Shown here in pieces: positions 16,238 through 24,109 of a stretch of DNA of 34,263 nucleotides. Numbering within the stretch: position 1 is the first letter of the stretch; each line of letters begins with the position of its first letter. The DNA is from Asticcacaulis biprosthecium C19 (GTDB taxonomy: Bacteria > Pseudomonadota > Alphaproteobacteria > Caulobacterales > Caulobacteraceae). The stretch is taken from positions 247,776-282,038 of the forward strand of contig NZ_GL883080.1 of NCBI RefSeq assembly GCF_000204015.1, given 5' to 3'. The translations under genes and the position numbers were made by a program. The notes under the pieces are model-generated. The model was not told the DNA's origin, made no database searches, and was given only the letters and a program-made list of their open reading frames with translations.

Positions 16238-16836
16238 TCGTCTATGCCGACGAAGCCATGGTGGTCGCCGACAAGCCGGCGGGCTTGCTCAGCGTGCCGG
16301 GGCGGGGGCCGGACAAACAGGACTGCCTGGTCGCCCGTGTCCGCGATACCTACCCGGATGCGCTGACGGTTCACCGGCTGGATATGGCGACGTCCGGCCT
16401 GATCGTGCTGGGCCGTGGGCCCAACGCCCAGCGCGCTCTGTCGCAGGCCTTTGAAAACCGCCGGACGGAAAAACGCTATATTGCGGTGGTCCATGGCCAT
16501 ACGCCCGATGAAGGCGAAGTCAACCTGCCTTTGATCACTGACTGGCCCAACCGTCCGCGCCAGAAGGTCGACCACGACATCGGCAAGCCTTCCCTGACAC
16601 GCTATCGCATCATAAGCCGCGACGACACAACCTCCCGCGTCGAGCTGGAACCGGTCACGGGCCGCTCGCATCAGTTACGGGTACATATGTTGGCCATCGG
16701 CCACCCGATTGTCGGCGACGAATTCTATTGCCCGGATATCCCAGCGCCAAGGATGTTGCTGCACGCCGAACGCCTGGCCGTGCCGCATCCGCTGACCGGC
16801 GAGATGGTGCGGTTCTATAGTCCGGCAGCGTTTTAG
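16234..16836 (+). CDS. RluA-family pseudouridine synthase
   Basis: Predicted 200 residues, ATG 16234 overlapping the methyltransferase stop. Family motifs are clear: VVADKPAGLLSVPGRG (residues about 10-25), the active-site stretch HRLDMATSG with catalytic Asp50, EKRYIAVVHG, and GRSHQLRVHMLAIGHPIVGD. The protein converts uridine to pseudouridine in 23S rRNA or tRNA. It has only the catalytic domain and no N-terminal S4 domain, and is short, like the RluA (rRNA U746/tRNA U32) subgroup rather than RluC or RluD. The exact target is an inference. It is the last gene of a four-gene run; a palindromic repeat pair follows its stop after 12 bases and may end or protect the transcript. Confidence 0.9.
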   Translation: MIVYADEAMVVADKPAGLLSVPGRGPDKQDCLVARVRDTYPDALTVHRLDMATSGLIVLGRGPNAQRALSQAFENRRTEKRYIAVVHGHTPDEGEVNLPLITDWPNRPRQKVDHDIGKPSLTRYRIISRDDTTSRVELEPVTGRSHQLRVHMLAIGHPIVGDEFYCPDIPAPRMLLHAERLAVPHPLTGEMVRFYSPAAF

Positions 16837-16848
16837 CGAGCCAAACAA

Positions 16849-16990
16849 CCCCTCACCCCAACCCTCTCCCCTCGAGTGGGGAGAGGGAGCAATAGCGCTA
16901 TATCTAGATGAATTAAGCAAGTCCGCTAAGGCTTCAGATCGCTTAGGACTCCCTCTCCCCACTTGAGGGGAGAGGGCAGGGGTGAGGGGC
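16849..16990. repeat. Inverted pair of 42-bp REP-like repeats
   Basis: A 42-base unit at 16849-16890 (begins CCCCTCACCCCAACCCTC, ends GGGGAGAGGGAGC) recurs in reverse complement at 16949-16990 with about 3 mismatches, separated by 58 A/T-richer bases. Each unit also contains its own hairpin, CTCTCCCC around CTCGAG or CTTGAG. A third copy lies at 24044-24085. The position between convergent units is typical of REP/BIME-type elements, which can stop or stabilise transcripts. Confidence 0.85.
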
Positions 16991-17021
16991 TACTGTCGAA
17001 GGTTTCCAACGCAGGCTGTGT

Positions 17022-17052
17022 GAAAAGTAACCCGGCGAGTTGCGTCGCCGGG
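17022..17052 (-). terminator. Intrinsic terminator of the rhamnonate operon
   Basis: On the minus strand a stem CCCGGCGA / TCGCCGGG (17031-17052) with a 6-base loop is followed by TTACTTTTCA. It lies 29 bases after the stop of the SDR gene, a suitable place to end the dehydratase-hydrolase-dehydrogenase transcript. Confidence 0.7.
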
Positions 17053-17080
17053 TCAGTTTTCGGATCAAGGAGGTTGATCT

Positions 17081-17827
17081 TCAGAATGTCGTCCGTCCAC
17101 CCGAGGTGTCGAAGGTCGAAGCCGTCGTGAATGAGCACTCTTCCGAGGCCATGAAACACACGGTCGCAGCGCTTTCATCGACGATGCCCAGACGCCCCAT
17201 CGGAATTTTTGACCGCATATACTCGACCTGGCTCGGCGGCAGTTGCGCCAGGATCGGCGACTCGAATGTCGCCGGCGTCAAAGCATTGACGATCACGCCC
17301 TTGGTCGCCAGTTCCTTGCCCAGCGACTTGGTCAGCCCGATCACGCCGGCCTTCGAGGCGGAGTAGGCCGAGGCGTTTGGATTGCCTTCCTTGCCGGCCA
17401 CCGACGCGACATTGACGATACGGCCATAGCCGTTGTCGATCAGGAACGGAATGACCTCACGGCAGCAATAGAACAGGCCGTTCAGGTTGATATCCATTAC
17501 CTTCTGCCAGGAGTCCAAAGGGAACTCCCACAACGGCACAGTGGCGCCAGTGATGCCGGCTGAATTGATCAGGATGTCGATCTTGCCGAGGATCTCGTGG
17601 CTGGACTTGGCCGCCACCGCCACCGCAGCATGGTCCGACACATCCACCGCCACGACACCGACCGCGCCGGTATCGGCCTTGGAGGTTTCCAGTGCTTCCG
17701 GATTCAAGTCCCACAGCACGACCTTGCCGCCTTCAGCGGTGATCCGTGCCGCGGCCGCCTTGCCCAGGCCCGATCCGCCGCCGGTGACAATGGCGCAGCG
17801 GCCTGAAAAACGTCCTGCATAGATCAT
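17081..17827 (-). CDS. SDR dehydrogenase, probable 2-keto-3-deoxy-L-rhamnonate 4-dehydrogenase
   Basis: Predicted 248 residues. It is a classical short-chain dehydrogenase: TGGGSGLG (15-22), acidic D40 at the end of strand 2 (favours NAD+), NSAG (88-91), catalytic S142, Y155 and K159 (YSASK). The C-terminus TFDTSGGRTTF is of the kind seen in sugar-acid dehydrogenases. In the non-phosphorylative diketo-hydrolase route the 4-hydroxyl of 2-keto-3-deoxy-L-rhamnonate is oxidised to the 2,4-diketo acid, the substrate of the next enzyme. Its start overlaps the stop of that hydrolase gene (ATGA), so this role is the best fit. The same enzymes can serve L-fucose, and the dehydratase upstream decides for rhamnose. 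It is the last gene of the operon. Confidence 0.8.
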   Translation of the reverse strand: MIYAGRFSGRCAIVTGGGSGLGKAAAARITAEGGKVVLWDLNPEALETSKADTGAVGVVAVDVSDHAAVAVAAKSSHEILGKIDILINSAGITGATVPLWEFPLDSWQKVMDINLNGLFYCCREVIPFLIDNGYGRIVNVASVAGKEGNPNASAYSASKAGVIGLTKSLGKELATKGVIVNALTPATFESPILAQLPPSQVEYMRSKIPMGRLGIVDESAATVCFMASEECSFTTASTFDTSGGRTTF

Positions 17828-18696
17828 CCTAGGATCTCCAGGCCTGTCAGCGAGAACGGCACCACGGTCTGGCGCTGCTCGCCCAGCTTCGAGACGCCCA
17901 GATGCATGGTGTCGCCGGCGTTCAGGTAGACCGGGTTGGGCTTCTTGCCTTCGCCGACACCCGGCGGGGTACCGGTGATGACCAGATCGCCCGGCTGCAG
18001 CGTGATAAAGCGCGAAATGTACGAGATGCAGTGGGCGACGTTGAAGATCAGCGTCCTGGTATTGCCCGTCTGCATCCGTTGACCGTTGACGTCCAGGAAC
18101 ATGTCCAGGTTATGGACGTCGCCGACCTCGTCCGGCGTGACCAGCCACGGGCCGGTCGGCGCGAAGGTGTCGCAGCCCTTGCCCTTGACCCATTGCGAAC
18201 CGCGCTCCTTCTGGAAGGCGCGCTCCGACACGTCATTGACCAGGACATAGCCGGCGACATGCGACAGCGCTTCGGACTTTTCGACATAGCGGCAGGTCTT
18301 GCCGATGATCAGGCCCAACTCGACTTCCCAATCCATCTTGGTGGCGTCGCGCGGCTTCATGACCTCGTCATTGGGCCCCGTCAGCGAGGTGACGGCCTTG
18401 GTGAAGAAGATTGGCTCGGGCGGGACGGGCAGGTTGGATTCAGCCGCGTGGTCGGCATAGTTCAGCCCGACGGCGATGATCTTGCCAATGTTGTTGACCG
18501 GCACGCCATAGCGCGGCGTACCCGAAACGACGGGGAGGGCGGCGATATCGAGCGCGGTCAGCTTGGCCAGTTGCGACAGACGCACCGTGTCGGGCGTCAG
18601 GTCGGAGATAATGCCCGACAGGTCGCGGATGTGGCCGTCGGAATCGACGACGCCGGGTTTTTCGGAGCCCTTAGGGCCATAGCGGCAGAGTTTCAT
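17824..18696 (-). CDS. FAH-family hydrolase, probable 2,4-diketo-3-deoxy-L-rhamnonate hydrolase
   Basis: Predicted 290 residues from ATG 18696 (MKLCRYGPKG), with AAAGGA 9 bases upstream. An upstream in-frame extension runs into the palindromic repeat and is rejected. The fumarylacetoacetate-hydrolase fold is clear: VGLNYADHAAES (His83), PIFFTKAVTSLTGPND, the metal ligands E124 and E126 in WEVELGLIIG, D155 in VNDVSERAFQ, and ITGTPPGVGEG. In this pathway the enzyme splits 2,4-diketo-3-deoxy-L-rhamnonate into pyruvate and L-lactate. The L-fuconate analogue has nearly the same sequence signature, so the sugar is assigned from the operon. It overlaps the downstream SDR gene by four bases. The 5' gap to the dehydratase gene holds a 137-bp palindromic element. 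Confidence 0.87.
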   Translation of the reverse strand: MKLCRYGPKGSEKPGVVDSDGHIRDLSGIISDLTPDTVRLSQLAKLTALDIAALPVVSGTPRYGVPVNNIGKIIAVGLNYADHAAESNLPVPPEPIFFTKAVTSLTGPNDEVMKPRDATKMDWEVELGLIIGKTCRYVEKSEALSHVAGYVLVNDVSERAFQKERGSQWVKGKGCDTFAPTGPWLVTPDEVGDVHNLDMFLDVNGQRMQTGNTRTLIFNVAHCISYISRFITLQPGDLVITGTPPGVGEGKKPNPVYLNAGDTMHLGVSKLGEQRQTVVPFSLTGLEILG

Positions 18697-18750
18697 GGTC
18701 TTTGGTCCTTTGGATTTACCACGGACCACACGGCCTTTAGAAATAGCCTG

Positions 18751-18887
18751 GAACCGCCGCGCAGCGGCATCTGCTGAAAAGGGCATCCACAGATTACACA
18801 GATTACACAGATTAGGTTGAGCTTTAATCTGTGTAATCTGTGTAATCTGTGGAACTCTTAAAGATGCAGCCGCTACGCGGCGGGTTC
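18751..18887. repeat. Nested palindromic element, copy 1 (137 bp)
   Basis: The outer arms GAACCGCCGCGCAGCGGCATC (18751-18771) and a near-complementary copy (18863-18887) enclose a second, perfect inverted repeat: 28-base arms at 18787-18814 and 18825-18852 with a 10-base loop. Each inner arm is made of three tandem ACAGATTAC-type words. It lies in the middle of the rhamnonate operon. A second copy lies at 27358-27511. Confidence 0.9.
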
Positions 18888-18925
18888 AGATACGTCTCGA
18901 AGTCCGCGTGGTCCGTTGTGAAAAA

Positions 18926-20125
18926 TTAATGCGTATAGGGTCGGTACAGCTTGACGTCCGGATTGAGCTCAACCCCAAAGCCCGGCTTGTCCAGCGCCGA
19001 GACGTTCAGGCGGCCATTGACCGGCACAGGCTCACCCAGAAGCTGCGGATGGAACATCGGCGCGACGTGGTCGGCCTTGGGCGCCATCATCAGGAACTCG
19101 GCGAACGGCGAATTGTGACGCGTTATGACGAAGTGATACGAATAGACTGACGAGCCGTGCGGTACGACCATGATGCCGCGGGCATCCGCCATCGCCGAAA
19201 TCTTCAGCAGTTCCGTCACCCCGCCGCACCAGCCGACATCGGGCTGGATCAGGTCGCAGCAGTCCATTTCCATCAACATTCGGAAACCCCAGCGGGTGGC
19301 TTCGTGCTCACCGGTGGTGACCAGCATGCCAGCAGGGACATTCTTCTTGAGTTGGGCATAGCCCCAATAATCGTCCGGCGAAATGGCTTCCTCGATCCAC
19401 TTCAAACCGTGCGGCGCGCAGGCGTGCGCCAGCCGGGTGGCGTAGTTGACGTCCAGTGCCATCCAGCAGTCGTACATCAGCCAGAAGTCGTCACCGCACT
19501 TGGCGCGCATGTCGGCCAGAAGTTCGACATTCTTCTTCAGGCCCTCATCGCCCTCGATCGGACCGTGTAATAACGGAAGTTTGCCGCCAATAAAGCCCAT
19601 TTCCTTGGCCAAGTCCGGACGCGCACCCGTCGCGTAAAACTGCAACTCATTGCGCACGGCGCCGCCCAGCATATGATAGACGGGTTCACCGCGCAGGCGC
19701 CCCATCAGGTCCCACAAGGCCAGGTCGACGCCGGAAATGGCGTTCACCACAATGCCCTTGCGGCCATAATACTGTGACGCGAAATACATCTGGTCCCAGA
19801 TCGTCTCGTAATCGAACGGATCGCGGCCTTCCAGGAAACGGGCAAAGTGCTTTTCAACCATATAGGCTGCCGGCTCGCCGCCGGTGGTGACGGCGAATCC
19901 CGTCGTGCCGTCTTCGCACTCGATCTCGACGACCAGCGTTCCCAAAACGTTGATGCCGAAGGACTTGCGACTCTGGCGATATTCCGGATAGCGTCCCATC
20001 GAGGTGGCGATATGGTTGTCGATCCAATGGCCTTCGCCCTGGTCATGGTAGTCGGCACCGCCGCCGCCTTCGCCCCCCTTGATCACAGATGCGCGAATTT
20101 GCTTGATTTTAGAATGTTTTGACAT
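18926..20125 (-). CDS. rhmD: L-rhamnonate dehydratase (enolase superfamily)
   Basis: Predicted 399 residues from ATG 20125 ([11 protein letters not shown]), with GGTGAG just upstream. The enzyme removes water from L-rhamnonate to give 2-keto-3-deoxy-L-rhamnonate. The mandelate-racemase-type active site is complete: metal ligands D219 (MYDCWM), E245 (WIEEAISP) and E273 ([11 protein letters not shown]), with D296 (QPDVGWCGG) and catalytic H323 ([11 protein letters not shown]). The 26- and 28-residue spacings of the three ligands match what I recall for the E. coli enzyme. The N-terminal region [18 protein letters not shown] is specific to rhamnonate dehydratases. Cytoplasmic, Mg2+-dependent. 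First gene of the minus operon, divergent from the IclR regulator gene across 75 bases. Confidence 0.93.
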   Translation of the reverse strand: MSKHSKIKQIRASVIKGGEGGGGADYHDQGEGHWIDNHIATSMGRYPEYRQSRKSFGINVLGTLVVEIECEDGTTGFAVTTGGEPAAYMVEKHFARFLEGRDPFDYETIWDQMYFASQYYGRKGIVVNAISGVDLALWDLMGRLRGEPVYHMLGGAVRNELQFYATGARPDLAKEMGFIGGKLPLLHGPIEGDEGLKKNVELLADMRAKCGDDFWLMYDCWMALDVNYATRLAHACAPHGLKWIEEAISPDDYWGYAQLKKNVPAGMLVTTGEHEATRWGFRMLMEMDCCDLIQPDVGWCGGVTELLKISAMADARGIMVVPHGSSVYSYHFVITRHNSPFAEFLMMAPKADHVAPMFHPQLLGEPVPVNGRLNVSALDKPGFGVELNPDVKLYRPYTH

Positions 20126-20137
20126 AGTCTCACCATT

Positions 20138-20176
20138 TGGGACATATCTCTGGGATTCGGCATTGTTTTTGTCCCA
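20138..20176. promoter_or_regulatory. Candidate IclR operator in the divergent rhmD-iclR promoter region
   Basis: The 75 bases between the two start codons contain TGGGACA (20138-20144) and its exact inverted copy TGTCCCA (20170-20176), 32 bases centre to centre, about three helical turns. This fits paired binding of a dimeric or tetrameric regulator between divergent genes. A core promoter could not be fixed on either strand. Confidence 0.5.
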
Positions 20177-20200
20177 CAATTTGCATATGAGTTCTAAAGA

Positions 20201-21010
20201 ATGAAACCAGCAGCGTCAACGGAGAATTTGCCTGAGGTCAGCGAGCCGAAGACGCTCGCCGGTGCGCAAACCCTTGTCCGCGGTCTCGACGTGCTGATGG
20301 CTGTTGCCGACAGCGGCAAGAACCTGCCGGAACTGTCCGAAGCCCTGGGCCTGACCCGATCCACCACCCACCGCCTGGCCACCACCCTTGTCGAACAGCG
20401 CTTCCTCAACTTTACGCCACGGGTCGGCTACAGCCTGGGGCCGCGTCTGCTGGAACTGGGCTATCTCGCCTCGCGCCAGATGAACCTGGCCCGCGTCGCC
20501 CATGACGACCTGGTCAACCTGGCCAAACAGACCGGCGACACCGTCCATCTCGGCATTCTCGACAATGGCCGCGCCCTGTATCTCGACAAGGTCCTGGGCA
20601 CCCGCCGCATCGAGATCAGCTCGCGTATCGGTGAACGCCAGCCCCTGCGCTCGACCGGCATCGGCAAGGCGCTGTTGCTGGACGAACCCGAGAGCGCCTT
20701 ACGCGACCTCTATGCCCGCGAAAGCCGTGATTTTCCGGGTTATCGCGTCTCGGAAGGCGACTGGCTGGAGCGCATGAAAAGCTACAGCCAATCCGGCTAC
20801 GCGCTGGATCTGGAAGAAAACGAAGACCGGATCCGTTGCGTTGCCGCGCCGATCCGTGATGCCGCCAATCGTATCATCGGCTCGATCAGCGTGTCGTCGG
20901 CGGCGCAATATATGGACGATGCGCGCATGAAGGCGCTGACTCAGGACGTTCTGGCCACGGTGCGCGCCATCTCCGCCGAATTCGGCTGGAGCGAAAAACA
21001 CTTAAAATAA
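20201..21010 (+). CDS. IclR family transcriptional regulator of the rhamnose genes
   Basis: Predicted 269 residues, ATG 20201. The N-terminal winged helix-turn-helix covers about residues 20-85 ([20 protein letters not shown], then [20 protein letters not shown]). The C-terminal IclR effector domain follows, with [21 protein letters not shown], the characteristic [11 protein letters not shown], and [20 protein letters not shown]. Neighbours on both sides encode L-rhamnose oxidation enzymes, so the inducer is probably rhamnose, rhamnonate or a keto-deoxy derivative; this is inference. A five-codon open frame (20187-20204, ATG AGT TCT AAA GAA TGA) ends across the start codon and could couple translation, but there is no clear ribosome site for either. 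The dehydrogenase gene follows after 12 bases and is probably co-transcribed. Confidence 0.9.
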   Translation: MKPAASTENLPEVSEPKTLAGAQTLVRGLDVLMAVADSGKNLPELSEALGLTRSTTHRLATTLVEQRFLNFTPRVGYSLGPRLLELGYLASRQMNLARVAHDDLVNLAKQTGDTVHLGILDNGRALYLDKVLGTRRIEISSRIGERQPLRSTGIGKALLLDEPESALRDLYARESRDFPGYRVSEGDWLERMKSYSQSGYALDLEENEDRIRCVAAPIRDAANRIIGSISVSSAAQYMDDARMKALTQDVLATVRAISAEFGWSEKHLK

Positions 21011-21022
21011 TGGGGAAGCGAC

Positions 21023-21784
21023 ATGCTTTTGGAAGGACAAAAGGTTCTGATCACGGGGGCATCGCGCGGTATCGGCCGGGCGACGGCGATCATGTGCGCC
21101 CGCCACGGCGCTGATGTTGGCCTGAACGTCTATAAAGACCCGGACGCCACCGCCGACGTCGTTGCCGAAATCGAAGCGCTGGGCCGCAAGGCCTTTGTCT
21201 ATGACGGCGACGTCGCCGATGCGACCTCCGCTCCGGCCTTCGTCAAGGGCGCGGCCGCGGCCCTGGGCGGGGTGACGGCCTTCGTGTCCAATGCCGGCAT
21301 CTGCCCCTTCCACAGCTTCCTCGACATGCCGCAGGACGTGTTCCTGCGTACCCTGAACGTCAACTATACCGGCGCCTACTATATGTGCCAGGCGGCGGCA
21401 AACCAGATGGTTGAACAGGGGGGAGGCGGTTCGATCATCGCCGTATCGTCGATCTCGGCCCTGGTCGGCGGTGAAATGCAGACGCACTACACCCCGACCA
21501 AGGCTGGCGTGCATTCGCTGATGCAGTCGACGGCGATTGCGCTGGGCCGTTACGGCATTCGCTGCAACTCGGTCATGCCGGGCACAGTCGCGACCGACAT
21601 CAACAAGGACGACCTGGCCGATCCGGCCAAGCGCGAATACATGGAAAAGCGCATCCCCCTCGGCCGCATGGGCCATCCCGACGATATCGCCAAGGTGGTG
21701 GTCTTCCTGGCCTCGGACCTGAGCAGCTATGTCACCGGCGCCTCGGTCCTCACCGACGGCGGGATGTTCGTGAACCTGCAGTAA
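21023..21784 (+). CDS. L-rhamnose 1-dehydrogenase (SDR)
   Basis: Predicted 253 residues, ATG 21023 with GGGGAAG upstream. It has classical SDR features: TGASRGIG (11-18), SNAG (89-92), catalytic Ser at 142/143 (AVSSISA), Y156 and K160 in HYTPTKAG. The stretch THYTPTKAGVHSLMQS, then IRCNSVMPGTVATDINKDDL, and the ending GGMFVNLQ are those I associate with NAD(P)+-dependent L-rhamnose 1-dehydrogenases of Azotobacter and Sphingomonas (LRA1 type). It oxidises L-rhamnose to rhamnono-lactone, the first step of the non-phosphorylative route. No lactonase gene lies in the window, so the lactone must open spontaneously or be handled by an enzyme encoded elsewhere. The strand-2 end is NVYKDP, not acidic at the usual place, so NADP+ may also be accepted. 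Confidence 0.9.
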   Translation: MLLEGQKVLITGASRGIGRATAIMCARHGADVGLNVYKDPDATADVVAEIEALGRKAFVYDGDVADATSAPAFVKGAAAALGGVTAFVSNAGICPFHSFLDMPQDVFLRTLNVNYTGAYYMCQAAANQMVEQGGGGSIIAVSSISALVGGEMQTHYTPTKAGVHSLMQSTAIALGRYGIRCNSVMPGTVATDINKDDLADPAKREYMEKRIPLGRMGHPDDIAKVVVFLASDLSSYVTGASVLTDGGMFVNLQ

Positions 21785-21820
21785 TCCGACAAAGCAGCAG
21801 CTTCCCAAGCTGAATACGAG

Positions 21821-21851
21821 TTGCCTGAAATAAACATCATATATATGATGT
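21821..21851 (+). promoter_or_regulatory. Promoter with palindromic operator before the GH2 gene
   Basis: TTGCCT (21821-21826), a 17-base spacer and TATGAT (21844-21849) form a good sigma-70-type promoter. A perfect 18-bp palindrome, ACATCATATATATGATGT (21834-21851), covers the -10 box, as expected for a repressor site. The word TATGATGTATGA here recurs at 29097-29108 near the epimerase promoter. Confidence 0.65.
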
Positions 21852-21875
21852 ATGAAAAATAACGGGAAGCTCCCA

Positions 21876-23921
21876 ATGCCAAAATTCATCTTCCGCCTGT
21901 TGCTGGCCTTATGCCTAACCCTACCCAGTACGGTTTTAGCCCGCGAGAAAACCTCGCTTAACGCCGCTTGGCTGTTCCACAAAGGCGACGTCCCGGCTGC
22001 CATCGATCCGAACTTCCACTCTGATGGTTGGCAGTTGGTCACCCTGCCGCACACCTACAATGCGTCGGATGCCGGCGCCGGCGGGGACAAGGCGCGCGGC
22101 GAAGAGGAGGGCGTCTACTACCGCGGCCCGGCGTGGTACCGCCGTGAAGTGACGATTGCGCCGCAACCTGGCAAACGCTATTTCCTGCAATTCGACGGTG
22201 CCGCACTGATCACCGATGCCTGGCTCAATGGCAAGCCTGTCGGGCACCATGACGGCGGCTACGCCACGTTCCGCTTCGACATAACCGACGCCCTGACCTC
22301 AGGCCGCAATGCCCTGGCCGTCAAGGTCGACAACACCCGCGTCAGCCACATCGCGCCACTGACCGGGGATTTCAACGTCTTCGGCGGGCTGTACCGCAAT
22401 GTGTGGCTGGTCAGCGCCGACGACATCCATGTCGACCTGATGGACCATGGCGGCCCGGGTGTCTACGCGACCACGAAAGCCATCACCAACGCCTCGGCCG
22501 ATATCCATGTCAAAAGCCTGATCCGCAACGACACGGCGGCCGCCACGCCGGTCAAGGTGCGCACGACCATCCTCGATGCATCCGGCAAGACGGTGGCGCA
22601 ATCCACGACCACAGTCACCGTCGCCGCCAACACCACCCTCCCGGCCGAAACCAACCTGAGCCTGAAGAAACCGCGCCTGTGGGCGGGCCGCAAGGACCCG
22701 TACCTTTATACCGTCAAAATCGAGGCCGGCAGCGACACTGTCACCGTCCCTCTGGGCGTCCGCACCTTTACCATCGACGTCAAAAACGGCGTTTTACTGA
22801 ACGGAAAACCCTTCGCCGTTTATGGCGCCAACATGCAGCAACCCGGCCGCTACGGCAAAGGCACGGCTGTGTCCGACGCCGAGATTGACGAAGACATGCA
22901 GATCATGGACGAAATGGGCGTCACCGCCCTGCGCCTGGCCCATATGCAACACCACCCGCGCGTCTACGAAGAGGCCGACCGCCGCGGTATCCTGATCAGC
23001 ACCGAAGCGCCCCTGGTCGACTTTATCGACGCTTCGGACGCCTTCAAAGCCAATGCGGTCGAGCAGATGCAGGAGTTGATCGCCCAGACCTACAACAATC
23101 CGTCGGTAGTGGTGTGGGGGCTGGGCAACGAGATCCGCTCCAACGACCCGGACCCCAATCCCGTGCTGGCGGCGCTGCAATCGGCGGCGAAGGCGATGGA
23201 TAGCTCGCGCCCGACCGCCTATGCCCACTGCTGTCTGGACGATGACAATCCCGTCGCGCTGCACAGCGACATCGTCTCCTACAACAAGTATTTTGGTTGG
23301 TATTGGGGCGAATTCGAGGACATTGGTAAATGGGCTGATGAGGTCCACGCCAAACTCCCGAATCGCGTGATCGGGGTATCAGAATACGGCGCCGGCGCCT
23401 CGATCAAACATCAGGAGGACCTGCCCAAACGCACCGTCCCCCAAGCCTACTGGCACCCGGAGCAGTACCAGTCGGCCTATCACGAATCCAATTGGAAGGT
23501 GCTGAGCGCGCGGCGCTATCTGTGGTCGAACTTCATTTGGGTAGCGTTCGACTTCCCGTCCTTCCGCCGCAACGAAGGTGACCGCCCGGCCATAAACGAC
23601 AAGGGTTTGGTGACCGAAGACCGCAAGACGAAAAAGGACGCCTACTACTGGTACCAGGCCAACTGGTCAGATAAACCGATGGTGCATATCACCAGCTCCC
23701 GCGACACGCCCAAGCGCGTCCGCAAGGTAACGGTGAAGGTCTATTCCAACGCCGCGACCGTGCGCCTGCGCCTGAATGGCAAGGATATCGGCAGCGAGCC
23801 GGTGGTTGACCATATGGCCACCTGGAAGATCGAGCTGAAGGACGGCGACAACGTCGTTGAAGCGGTCGCTGGGGATGTCACGGACAAGGTGGTGTGGAGC
23901 TATACGGACAAATTGCAATAA
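21876..23921 (+). CDS. Exported glycoside hydrolase family 2 (beta-galactosidase-like)
   Basis: Predicted 681 residues from ATG 21876 (MPKFIFRLLLALCLTLPSTV, cleavage after VLA). GGGAAG lies 6 bases upstream; an in-frame ATG at 21852 lacks a ribosome site and would spoil the signal. Domain order: jelly-roll sugar-binding domain (residues about 25-180, PAWYRREVTIAPQPGKRYFL), Ig-like domain (to about 285), TIM barrel with acid/base E419 in WGLGNE and nucleophile E503 in GVSEYGAG, then a C-terminal DUF4982-like beta domain with LRLNGKDIG. It should hydrolyse a beta-galactoside, beta-glucuronide or similar terminal sugar in the periplasm. It lacks the extra C-terminal domains of LacZ. It sits beside rhamnose enzymes and opposite an alpha-rhamnosidase, so a rhamnose-containing plant glycan or glycoside is the likely common substrate. 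Confidence 0.88.
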   Translation: MPKFIFRLLLALCLTLPSTVLAREKTSLNAAWLFHKGDVPAAIDPNFHSDGWQLVTLPHTYNASDAGAGGDKARGEEEGVYYRGPAWYRREVTIAPQPGKRYFLQFDGAALITDAWLNGKPVGHHDGGYATFRFDITDALTSGRNALAVKVDNTRVSHIAPLTGDFNVFGGLYRNVWLVSADDIHVDLMDHGGPGVYATTKAITNASADIHVKSLIRNDTAAATPVKVRTTILDASGKTVAQSTTTVTVAANTTLPAETNLSLKKPRLWAGRKDPYLYTVKIEAGSDTVTVPLGVRTFTIDVKNGVLLNGKPFAVYGANMQQPGRYGKGTAVSDAEIDEDMQIMDEMGVTALRLAHMQHHPRVYEEADRRGILISTEAPLVDFIDASDAFKANAVEQMQELIAQTYNNPSVVVWGLGNEIRSNDPDPNPVLAALQSAAKAMDSSRPTAYAHCCLDDDNPVALHSDIVSYNKYFGWYWGEFEDIGKWADEVHAKLPNRVIGVSEYGAGASIKHQEDLPKRTVPQAYWHPEQYQSAYHESNWKVLSARRYLWSNFIWVAFDFPSFRRNEGDRPAINDKGLVTEDRKTKKDAYYWYQANWSDKPMVHITSSRDTPKRVRKVTVKVYSNAATVRLRLNGKDIGSEPVVDHMATWKIELKDGDNVVEAVAGDVTDKVVWSYTDKLQ

Positions 23922-23938
23922 CCTGAAATCGCTCTACT

Positions 23939-24085
23939 TTCCTTCTCCCCACTTGAGAGGAGAGGACGAGAGCGGAACGAAGTGAACGCGATCGGGTGAG
24001 CGGTTGAGGAAGACCGGATGACGACTGTTTCCAGCCAGGCCACCCCCTCACCCCAACCCTCTCCCCTCAAGTGGGGAGAGGGAGC
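23939..24085. repeat. REP-like repeat pair between convergent GH2 and GH78 genes
   Basis: A 42-base unit at 24044-24085 matches the unit at 16849-16890 almost exactly. A degraded inverted partner lies at 23941-23966 (CTTCTCCCCACTTGAGAGG), and 77 bases of other sequence lie between. It is placed between two convergent stops (23921 and 24110), where a bidirectional transcript end is needed. Confidence 0.8.
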
Positions 24086-24109
24086 AGAAGGCAAGTTCGC
24101 CCACTTTGG

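Noticed and set aside
17081-18696. Assignment of the SDR/FAH pair to L-fucose catabolism
   Set aside because: The signatures fit either sugar, but the operon begins with a rhamnonate-type dehydratase and the divergent SDR has rhamnose-dehydrogenase features.
18697-18786. 30-residue N-terminal extension of the FAH-family hydrolase
   Set aside because: It would translate part of the palindromic repeat; ATG 18696 matches the family start and has a ribosome site.
18787-18852. CRISPR-like array from the tandem ACAGATTAC words
   Set aside because: The repeats are 9-10 bases without spacers and form one palindrome; no cas gene is present.
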